Source: Dehalococcoidales bacterium (lineage in GTDB: Bacteria; Chloroflexota; Dehalococcoidia; Dehalococcoidales; Fen-1064). From it: a DNA stretch of 5,048 bases. The notes below the pieces were generated by a model that did no database searches, had not been told where the DNA came from, and worked only from the letters and a program-made list of their open reading frames with translations. The stretch covers positions 1-5,048 of the forward strand of contig JAFGHZ010000030.1 of NCBI GenBank assembly GCA_016929875.1, in the 5' to 3' direction. This document shows, in pieces, positions 1 to 4,999 of this stretch (position 1 is the stretch's first letter; every line of letters starts with the position of its first letter). A program made the translations under genes and the position numbers.

Positions 1-1
1 A

Positions 2-1450
2 ATGTGCTCAGAGATGTTGCCCTCCCGCTCGGAATCGGCATCGGCTCGGTCATCAAAAAGTGAGTCGGACGGGCACCTCGGCTTATGGCGTTTGCGGCCG
101 TATCAGCGGGAAGTCGCCCTGGCGGTGCTGGATAGTGTTTTCCACCGGAGAGGCCTGACTTTTTCCGTGGAGATTGCCCGTCAGGGCGGCAAGAACGAAC
201 TCTCGGCTCAACTCGAACTCCTGCTGCTTACCCTTCACATGACTGCGCCGCAGAATCTCGTCAAATGCTCTCCCACATTCAAGCCGCAGGCTGTCGTCTC
301 GATGGTGCGTCTGGAGGACCGTCTCAACGATGCCGGCTTTGCCGGTATGTGGAAAAGAGAGCTCGGTTATATCGTCCGTCTGGGTAAAGCGCGGGCGTTT
401 TTTCTTTCCGCGGAGGAATCGGCGAATGTCGTGGGAAATACCGCCCACATTCTTCTCGAAGTCGACGAATCACAGGATGTCGGTAAAGAGAAATACACCA
501 AGGATTTCAAGCCGATGGGCGCTACCACCAATGTCACCACCGTTCACTACGGTACTACCTGGGACGGAAGCACCCTGCTGGAAGAAGTGAAGCAGAACAA
601 TCTGGAACTGGAGAAAAAAGACGGCGCCAGGCGACACTTCCGCTACGACTGGCAGGAAGTCGCTAAATACAGCCCCGATTATCGGGCTTACGTGGAATCG
701 GAAAGGCAGAGGCTCGGCGAAAACCACCCCTTGTTTTTGACGCAATACTGTCTTTTGCCGCTTCACGGCAGTGTAGGATTCCTTTCCGGACAGCAAAAGG
801 CGCAACTGCAGGGCACTCACTCGAGGAAACACGCCGGGGAAAAAGGAAAGGTCTATGTCGCCGGTATCGATATTGCGGGCGAAGGTGAAGAAGATGATGT
901 TTTTCAATTGCAGGCTTTGAAATCGCGACGGGATTCCACCGTCGTTACCATCGGAGAGCTGGATTACTCCGTTATAGATGCGCTTCGGAAACAGCCCGCG
1001 GTCAGGATTGTGGAACATTACTGCTGGACGGGTGTAAAACATGCGGAGCTTTATTCCCGCCTGGTCGATGTTCTGAAAGATGTCTGGGGCTGTAAGGAAA
1101 TTACGGTGGACGCTACCGGTATGGGACAGCCGGTCTGCTCGTTTTTAAGAGGGGCTCTCGGTTCCAGAGTATCGCCGTTTGTATTTACCGCCGCTTCGAA
1201 GTCGGAGCTGGGTTTCGAACTGATAGCGGCAATCAATTCGGGAAGATTCAAAATGTATGCTGGCGACGGTTCTCCTGAATTTCAGGAGTTCTGGTCGGAA
1301 ATAGACAATGCCGTGGGCCGGTACCGTCCGAACCGGACGATGAATTTCTGCGTCGACCCGTCAAAGGGACACGACGACTTTTTGATGAGCCTGGCGCTGG
1401 TATTGAAAGCCGCGAACAGTTACGAGCCGAGGGAAGCAAGAGGGAAATAA
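2..1450 (+). CDS. terL: Phage terminase large subunit (ATPase plus nuclease), probable prophage gene
   Basis: This is probably the motor protein that cuts concatemeric phage DNA and pumps it into the prohead. The N-terminal half is an ATPase. A P-loop variant ARQGGKN lies at residues 59-65, with Asn where Thr or Ser is usual, a form known in HK97-like terminases. Walker B ILLEVDE is at 150-156, and a coupling-type segment VHYGTTWDG at about 181-189. The C-terminal half fits the RNase H-like nuclease, with metal-ligand candidates D290 (GIDIAG), D370 (VDATGMG) and D458/D459 (GHDDF). A 17-20 residue acidic insert (about 293-312) separates the first nuclease strand from the second. At 482 residues it has the usual full length. 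The first ATG sits on the window edge, so its ribosome binding site cannot be seen; residues 2-22 are Ser-rich and unlike the rest, so the true start could be downstream or upstream. No portal or capsid gene follows. Family assignment is strong; whether the gene is functional is unknown. Confidence 0.9.
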   Translation: MCSEMLPSRSESASARSSKSESDGHLGLWRLRPYQREVALAVLDSVFHRRGLTFSVEIARQGGKNELSAQLELLLLTLHMTAPQNLVKCSPTFKPQAVVSMVRLEDRLNDAGFAGMWKRELGYIVRLGKARAFFLSAEESANVVGNTAHILLEVDESQDVGKEKYTKDFKPMGATTNVTTVHYGTTWDGSTLLEEVKQNNLELEKKDGARRHFRYDWQEVAKYSPDYRAYVESERQRLGENHPLFLTQYCLLPLHGSVGFLSGQQKAQLQGTHSRKHAGEKGKVYVAGIDIAGEGEEDDVFQLQALKSRRDSTVVTIGELDYSVIDALRKQPAVRIVEHYCWTGVKHAELYSRLVDVLKDVWGCKEITVDATGMGQPVCSFLRGALGSRVSPFVFTAASKSELGFELIAAINSGRFKMYAGDGSPEFQEFWSEIDNAVGRYRPNRTMNFCVDPSKGHDDFLMSLALVLKAANSYEPREARGK

Positions 1451-1453
1451 ATA

Positions 1454-1627
1454 TCAACTCTGTTTTTTTGCTATGACATCGGCAAGATGATTTATAGCTT
1501 CGACTAGTTTGTTTTGAGATTCAACGGCGGTCTTCATTGATTTTTTAGTTTGTAACTGAGCCCATACCATCCCGATGATAGCAATTACTATAAGGGCTAG
1601 TAACGGTAGAAATAATGCCCAATTCAT
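1454..1627 (-). CDS. Small single-pass membrane protein, unknown function
   Basis: This gene encodes 57 residues beginning MNWALFLPLL. Residues about 3-25 form one hydrophobic transmembrane helix. A polar, heptad-like tail follows (about 26-57: Lys, Gln, Val, Leu, Ile), which could form a short amphipathic helix or coiled coil inside or outside the cell. I chose the ATG at 1627 because GGAGAG lies five bases upstream on the minus strand; an in-frame ATG seven codons earlier lacks such a site. The stop is 3 bp from the terminase stop, tail to tail. A -10-like TATAGT is readable on the minus strand at 1684-1679, but without a matching -35. The gene is more AT-rich than its neighbours and has a run of seven A in its last codons. 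I do not recognise a family. A small phage membrane protein (holin-like accessory) or a host stress peptide are both possible; the hydrophobic segment and ribosome binding site are what support it as real. Confidence 0.6.
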   Translation of the reverse strand: MNWALFLPLLALIVIAIIGMVWAQLQTKKSMKTAVESQNKLVEAINHLADVIAKKQS

Positions 1628-1655
1628 TTTTTCTCTCCACATGGTCACTTATTTC

Positions 1656-1668
1656 GGTAAATCTTACC
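1656..1668. repeat. Short inverted repeat upstream of the small membrane protein
   Basis: GGTAA and TTACC flank the three bases ATC, giving a perfect 5-bp inverted repeat. It lies about 30 bp upstream of the small membrane protein gene and could be an operator half-site pair or a weak hairpin. Five base pairs can occur by chance, so the call is tentative. Confidence 0.25.
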
Positions 1669-1726
1669 ATGTTTCATGACTATACGCTACCTCTGCAGGA
1701 CAGAAGTAGTGTTTTCAATACGGGAG

Positions 1727-1756
1727 TTGACACTCCGCTATTGCCCGCGATACTAT
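1727..1756 (+). promoter_or_regulatory. Probable promoter of the homoserine dehydrogenase gene
   Basis: A perfect -35 box TTGACA is at 1727-1732. The -10 is either GATACT (1749-1754, 16-bp spacer) or TACTAT (1751-1756, 18-bp spacer), which puts the transcript start near 1761-1763 and gives a leader of about 30 bases. An alternative weaker pair is TTGCCC (1741-1746) with TAAGAT (1765-1770). The -35 box is embedded in a 5-bp inverted repeat, GGAGT-TGAC-ACTCC (1723-1736), a possible repressor site. No attenuator hairpin or Thr-rich leader peptide is visible, so classical threonine attenuation is not indicated. Confidence 0.5.
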
Positions 1757-1778
1757 TAGCTACATAAGATGAATTCAC

Positions 1779-1784
1779 AAGGAG
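1779..1784 (+). promoter_or_regulatory. Ribosome binding site AAGGAG of homoserine dehydrogenase
   Basis: AAGGAG lies seven bases before the ATG at 1792, an ideal Shine-Dalgarno spacing, and fixes that start. It contrasts with the two genes around 4620-4714, which have no comparable free site. Confidence 0.85.
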
Positions 1785-1791
1785 TTTATCT

Positions 1792-3057
1792 ATGTCGTCC
1801 AGTAAGAAAGTAGCGGTCATCGGTTTCGGGAATATCGGGGTCGGTGTCGTCAGGGCGCTTTATGAGAACAGAGTCCCCGGATTGGAACTCACGCGGGTCG
1901 TCGATATCGACCTGAAGAAAAGGCGCCCGGTGAAAATTCCGAAGGAATACCTTTCTACCGACTGGCGCACGGCTGTCAACGACCCGAAAATCGATATTGT
2001 CGTGGAGTTAGTTGGCGGCATCGAGCCGGCAAAGACCATCCTGATGCAGGCGATGAAAAACGGCAAGGACGTGGTGACTGCCAATAAAAAACTGCTTGCT
2101 GCCGAAGGGAAAAGTATCTTTTCGCTGGCGGCGAAATTGGGACGGCGGGTCGGTTTCAGAGCCAGTTTTGTCGGCTGCCATTCCCTGATTCACGAATTTC
2201 AGCAGGCAGGCACTGCCGCTAAAAGATTCAAGAGGGTCTATGCCATTCTGAACGGCACATCCAACTATATTTTATCGATGATGTCGCAGGACAATAAGAC
2301 TTTTAAAGAGGCATTGAGAGAAGCTCAGAGTAAGGGGCTGGCGGAGCGTGACCCTTCCGATGATATCGATGGCATAGATACCGCTAATAAAATCCGCATC
2401 CTTTTGAATCTGATTACCAATTCGTACCAGACCGTACCGCCTTTTACCATCGAGGGTATCAGAAACGTTGCCGTCCAGGATATACAGTATGCCGCAGAAT
2501 TGGGGTATTCCATCAAACTGGTCGGCGTTATCGAGCAGTCCAACGGGTCTTTTGCCGTCGGTGTGCATCCGGCGTTATTGCCCGAATCTTCTTTATTGGG
2601 TTCGCTCGAGGGTGCTTATAATGGCACGGAGCTCGAAGATGAAGACGGTGTCATCTCCGGTCTGGTAGCACCCGGAGCCGGGGTTTATCCGACTACCGAT
2701 GCCGTGGTCAAAGATTTGTCGGACATCGTTGGGGGAAGGCCTCTGCCGATGCCGGCTTCACCGGTACCGCTGACTATCGCTTCTGCCGGAGATTCGCAGA
2801 GGCGCTATTACCTGAGGTTCAGTGTTCAGAACCATGCGGGTGTTCTGGCGCAAATATGTAATATCTTCTGGAAATACAATATCAGCATTGCCGGCGTGAT
2901 TCAGAAAGAGCCCGTTTCCACGAAGTTCGTGCCGGTGGTGATGACTACTTATCTTGCTAAGGAAAAGGATATTCACGCGGCATTGAAGAAGGTGGATGAA
3001 CTGGCGGTGGTAAAGGCAGAAACCAGGATGATTCGTATATTGAGCGCCAATACCTGA
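1792..3057 (+). CDS. hom: Homoserine dehydrogenase with C-terminal ACT domain, atypical active-site loop
   Basis: The enzyme reduces aspartate semialdehyde to homoserine with NAD(P)H, the branch point toward threonine and methionine; it is cytoplasmic. Its 421 residues are typical of the monofunctional ACT-containing type. A Rossmann nucleotide loop GFGNIG is at 11-16 and TANKK at 96-100. The catalytic region carries LNGTSNYIL (153-161) and the segment E185 to K200, keeping the family Glu, the Asp residues D191, D193 and D196, and the Lys of the DGID..NK motif. PGAGVYPT follows at 294-301. An ACT domain (about 338-417) suggests feedback control by an amino acid, probably threonine. Odd point: the nearly invariant loop FEASVGGGIPII reads FRASFVGCHSLI here (122-133), losing the Glu, two Gly and the Pro. 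The usual Arg at the end of strand 2 (V-R-D-L) is Ile (VVDIDL, 36-41), which may favour NAD. The gene appears monocistronic, without thrB, thrC or lysC beside it. The family call is firm; normal activity is less certain. Confidence 0.93.
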   Translation: MSSSKKVAVIGFGNIGVGVVRALYENRVPGLELTRVVDIDLKKRRPVKIPKEYLSTDWRTAVNDPKIDIVVELVGGIEPAKTILMQAMKNGKDVVTANKKLLAAEGKSIFSLAAKLGRRVGFRASFVGCHSLIHEFQQAGTAAKRFKRVYAILNGTSNYILSMMSQDNKTFKEALREAQSKGLAERDPSDDIDGIDTANKIRILLNLITNSYQTVPPFTIEGIRNVAVQDIQYAAELGYSIKLVGVIEQSNGSFAVGVHPALLPESSLLGSLEGAYNGTELEDEDGVISGLVAPGAGVYPTTDAVVKDLSDIVGGRPLPMPASPVPLTIASAGDSQRRYYLRFSVQNHAGVLAQICNIFWKYNISIAGVIQKEPVSTKFVPVVMTTYLAKEKDIHAALKKVDELAVVKAETRMIRILSANT

Positions 3058-3059
3058 CC

Positions 3060-4622
3060 TTACGATTTTGCCTTATCTTTGCTGACGACGTAAGCGGCTT
3101 TCCTGACCCGGTAAATCGCCAGGATGATGATTAATACTCCCACTGTACCGATAAGATACTTTGCCCAGACTGGCAGCGTGGTTGTCGGATTGACGCGGAA
3201 AGTGGTTGCCTCGGACCAGTCACCTACATTCGATGCTCCATCGGTAGCGCGTACCCTCCAGTAATAGCTAGTGAACTTTCTGTTGGGCATGAGAGCTTCT
3301 GCTTCACTCAGGGTATATCGTGATTCGGTCAGCCCTGTTTTCTCAAGGACAAGGTGCGAGAAGTCCGACGTTCTGGCAATCTGGAGAGTGTAAGTCAACG
3401 GCTGGCTCGGGTCGTAAACGCTTTCCCAGTCCAGCGATACCATAGATTCTACTTTTGCATTGTTTTTGGGGAAGGAAGTTTTTGGAGTCAGCGGTGCTTC
3501 GGATTCCATAGTAAAAGTAGCTTGCCGTATGTTGAACCCGTCATCCGCTATGATAATGTGTAATCCGGCTGTACTGACCGGCACATCGAAAGAATAAGAA
3601 AAAGCACCGATATCATCGGTTACGACCCGTGCTATCTCCTGAAGGTCGTATTGTATACTTACCAGGTCGTCAGCTTCGAAGCCCGTGCCCTCGACTTTCA
3701 GTGTCGTGTCGACTTCACCCGCAGTTTTGTCCAGGGTTATCCGGGCATCGACGGTAAAGTCTATCCATTTCATGTTTTTTTGAGGGTCTTCTATCTGGAT
3801 GGTGTAATTGCCTGCTTTAATAGCCGGTACGTAAAAAGTCGCGCAGAAGGAACCCATTTTGTATATTTGTGCATAGGCTACTTTTCTGCCGTAGAGGGAT
3901 ACTCCCGCTTCACCGACCGGAGCGAATCCTGTGCCGATGATAGTTACCAGGTCGCCGACGGCCCCGATAGCAGGATTGATGGTGACCGAAGGAATGACTA
4001 TGAAGTCGACTTCTGCCCGTTCGTTGCGTGCATTATAGGCGACGATTTTATTGGCTCCTGCCGGACTTGCTGGTATCTCAAATTCGTCGGTGCATTCTCC
4101 CGAGTTGTTGGTTATTTTTTTATCGGTAATTATTGCCGAATCTCCTGAGTAGTATTGAATAGTTACCTCTTTTTCGGCGGTAAATCCCCTGCAGGAGACT
4201 TTGATTTCCGTACCGACGATTCCTTCCCATTTATCCAGCACTATTTTCGGAGCGGATACTGTGAACAGGCACTGAGCGACAATTGTGTTCTGTCCGAGCC
4301 TGATGCTAATGACGTAACCTCCCGGACTGGTATAAACAGGGATTATAAAAGTTGCCTGTAAAGCTCCAGCGGCAGACACGGTAATGCCGCTGTTTCTAAT
4401 CTCAATGTCATTCAGAAAGACCGAAAGCTCGTCACCGATGTATGAATAGAAGCTCGTGCCTGTTAGCATAACCTTTGTCCCGCATGCGCCTGAAGATGGC
4501 GATGCAGTTATTGTCGGTGCGGCAAGGACCGGCAAAACCGGCATCATTGCTCCCAGGACGACTGCCACAACGATGACATGGCAAATTATAGATAGTCTCA
4601 AATTTGGTTTCATTAGCGTCAT
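3060..4622 (-). CDS. Secreted, membrane-anchored protein with four Ig-like (IPT/TIG-type) repeats and one fibronectin type III domain
   Basis: This is a surface protein of 520 residues with no enzyme motif. The N-terminus has a basic stretch, a hydrophobic core (about 11-33) and a signal-peptidase-like site VLA/AP near 34. Four beta-sandwich repeats follow: about 36-123, 125-210, 211-291 and 293-372. Each ends with a pattern like F-x-[IV]-P then Gly-x-[YH]. Repeats 1 and 3 resemble each other (TI.P..GA.G), as do 2 and 4 (LDK..G.V.T..KV...GF.A...V.IQY). A fibronectin type III domain (about 378-478, with SLDWESV and YYWRVRATDG) is followed by a transmembrane helix (about 487-504) and a basic cytoplasmic tail. 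The bulk therefore sits outside the membrane, fitting a cell-envelope or adhesion role; the ligand is unknown. The ATG at 4622 is preferred because a -10 box ends six bases before it; there is no Shine-Dalgarno site for it or for the in-frame ATG at 4613. The stop lies 2 bp from the stop of the homoserine dehydrogenase gene. Confidence 0.85.
   Translation of the reverse strand: MTLMKPNLRLSIICHVIVVAVVLGAMMPVLPVLAAPTITASPSSGACGTKVMLTGTSFYSYIGDELSVFLNDIEIRNSGITVSAAGALQATFIIPVYTSPGGYVISIRLGQNTIVAQCLFTVSAPKIVLDKWEGIVGTEIKVSCRGFTAEKEVTIQYYSGDSAIITDKKITNNSGECTDEFEIPASPAGANKIVAYNARNERAEVDFIVIPSVTINPAIGAVGDLVTIIGTGFAPVGEAGVSLYGRKVAYAQIYKMGSFCATFYVPAIKAGNYTIQIEDPQKNMKWIDFTVDARITLDKTAGEVDTTLKVEGTGFEADDLVSIQYDLQEIARVVTDDIGAFSYSFDVPVSTAGLHIIIADDGFNIRQATFTMESEAPLTPKTSFPKNNAKVESMVSLDWESVYDPSQPLTYTLQIARTSDFSHLVLEKTGLTESRYTLSEAEALMPNRKFTSYYWRVRATDGASNVGDWSEATTFRVNPTTTLPVWAKYLIGTVGVLIIILAIYRVRKAAYVVSKDKAKS
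3189..3491 (-). other. Fibronectin type III domain of the surface protein
   Basis: Residues about 378-478 carry the fibronectin type III signature: an early Pro, the core Trp in LDWESV, the YTLQIA strand, YYWRVRATD with its Tyr and Trp, and a closing W-S-x-A-T-T-F-R-V strand. It sits directly before the transmembrane helix, so it acts as a stalk or a membrane-proximal binding module. Confidence 0.75.
3507..4517 (-). repeat. Four Ig-like protein repeats in A-B-A-B order
   Basis: The coding region for residues 36-372 consists of four related modules of about 80-88 residues. Modules 2 and 4 share LDK, KV, GF, A and IQY in the same spacing; modules 1 and 3 share a TI-x-P-x(2)-GA-x-G opening and a G-T-x-F turn. 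This suggests duplication of a two-module unit. The DNA itself is diverged, so this is a protein-level repeat. Confidence 0.65.
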
Positions 4623-4631
4623 TTGCTAATG
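4611..4631. repeat. 7-bp perfect inverted repeat across the surface-protein start codon
   Basis: CATTAGC (4611-4617) and GCTAATG (4625-4631) are perfect inverted copies around a 7-base spacer. On the minus strand the outer arm overlaps the -10 box and the spacer contains the ATG at 4622; the inner arm contains the in-frame ATG at 4613. It could be a protein-binding operator over the transcript start. It is less likely to act as an RNA hairpin, because a leaderless transcript would begin inside the repeat. Confidence 0.5.
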
Positions 4632-4657
4632 GTAAGTCATATGAGGGATGGTGTCAA
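4623..4657 (-). promoter_or_regulatory. Promoter of the surface-protein gene, predicted leaderless
   Basis: On the minus strand TTGACA (4657-4652) is followed after exactly 17 bp by TACCAT (4634-4629), a TANNNT-type -10. Six bases then lead directly to the ATG at 4622, so the usual start distance puts +1 on the A of that ATG. No Shine-Dalgarno sequence is present, which agrees with a leaderless message. Confidence 0.6.
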
Positions 4658-4677
4658 ATTCTGGATACGGCGGTACA

Positions 4678-4706
4678 TTGACGACTTACACTAATTCGTG
4701 TAGGAT
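4678..4706 (+). promoter_or_regulatory. Promoter of the XRE-type regulator gene, predicted leaderless
   Basis: TTGACG (4678-4683), a 17-bp spacer, then TAGGAT (4701-4706) form a good promoter. Seven bases separate the -10 from the ATG at 4714, so transcription should begin at the start codon or one base before it. The AGGA at 4702-4705 looks like a ribosome binding site eight bases from the ATG but lies inside the -10 box. If the promoter call is right it is not in the message. Confidence 0.55.
4685..4704. promoter_or_regulatory. Candidate operator overlapping the regulator promoter
   Basis: CTTACAC and GTGTAGG form an imperfect inverted repeat (six of seven pairs; TACAC/GTGTA perfect) around TAATTC. 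It spans the spacer and the first four bases of the -10 box, the normal place for a repressor site. Autoregulation by the adjacent small XRE-type protein is the simplest reading, but it is inference. Confidence 0.4.
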
Positions 4707-4713
4707 TTACTTG

Positions 4714-4953
4714 ATGAGCAACAGCCGTAAAATGAATCGGAACCAGTGGGATGCCAGTCATGTTCATGCCCTCCGCTCCCATCTCGGTTTGACACAGAGC
4801 GAGATGGCGGAAAAGCTGGGCACGCGCCAGCAGACTATCAGCGAGTGGGAGAAGGGAATGTACAGACCCCGCGGTGCTTCGGCCACCCTGCTTTCGATGG
4901 TTGCGGAGCGTGCAAAATTCAAATATACGGCTGATAAATCGCAGAAAGGTTAA
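4714..4953 (+). CDS. Small XRE/Cro-CI-type helix-turn-helix DNA-binding protein
   Basis: This is a 79-residue protein that is nearly all one HTH_3 (XRE) domain, about residues 16-62. The pattern is clear: ALRSHLGLTQSEMAEKLG (helices 1-2), then TRQQTISEWEKG (recognition helix) and RPRG followed by a last helix rich in Leu. It has no ligand-binding or dimerisation domain beyond a short Lys-rich tail, so it probably binds DNA as a small dimer. I chose the ATG at 4714 because the promoter places the transcript start there; the frame is open back to an ATG at 4648, but that lies upstream of the -35 box. It is divergent from the surface-protein gene and may control both that gene and itself. It ends 46 bp before the YlxP-like gene and could be cotranscribed with it. 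It could equally be the antitoxin half of a toxin-antitoxin pair, but no toxin gene adjoins it. Confidence 0.8.
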   Translation: MSNSRKMNRNQWDASHVHALRSHLGLTQSEMAEKLGTRQQTISEWEKGMYRPRGASATLLSMVAERAKFKYTADKSQKG

Positions 4954-4984
4954 TCTGTTTCGATAGTAATCTTCTAGTTTTTTC

Positions 4985-4990
4985 AGGTGG
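4985..4990 (+). promoter_or_regulatory. Ribosome binding site of the YlxP-like gene
   Basis: AGGTGG lies nine bases before the ATG at 5000, an acceptable Shine-Dalgarno site supporting that start. No strong separate promoter or terminator is visible in the 46 bp after the regulator gene, so read-through from it is likely. Confidence 0.6.
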
Positions 4991-4999
4991 CTGGAAACA

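Noticed and set aside
470..1042. 190-codon open frame on the minus strand opposite the terminase gene
   Set aside because: It lies wholly inside the terminase gene, shows no recognisable domain, and its partner frame has all the family motifs.
1440..1475. Intrinsic terminator between the terminase and the small membrane protein, suggested by a run of T
   Set aside because: The T run (1463-1469) is the Lys codons of the minus-strand gene and no G/C-rich hairpin precedes it.
1679..1707. Full promoter for the small membrane protein using TATAGT on the minus strand
   Set aside because: The -10 is good, but no sequence at 16-18 bp upstream resembles a -35 box and there is no extended -10, so only the -10-like box is mentioned under the gene.
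1451..1791. Prophage attachment site at the right end of the terminase gene
   Set aside because: No tRNA gene or direct repeat is visible in the window; the other boundary would lie outside, so it cannot be supported.
3651..4148. 165-codon open frame on the plus strand opposite the surface-protein gene
   Set aside because: It is antisense to a well-supported repeat protein and its translation has no domain or credible ribosome binding site; open by codon bias.
4648..4713. N-terminal extension of the XRE-type regulator from an ATG at 4648
   Set aside because: This start lies upstream of the -35 box of the likely promoter, has no ribosome binding site, and the extra 22 residues are not part of the HTH fold.
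4714..4953. Toxin-antitoxin system with the XRE-type protein as antitoxin
   Set aside because: No small toxin-like frame adjoins it; the following gene is a DUF503/YlxP-like gene and the divergent one is a large surface protein.
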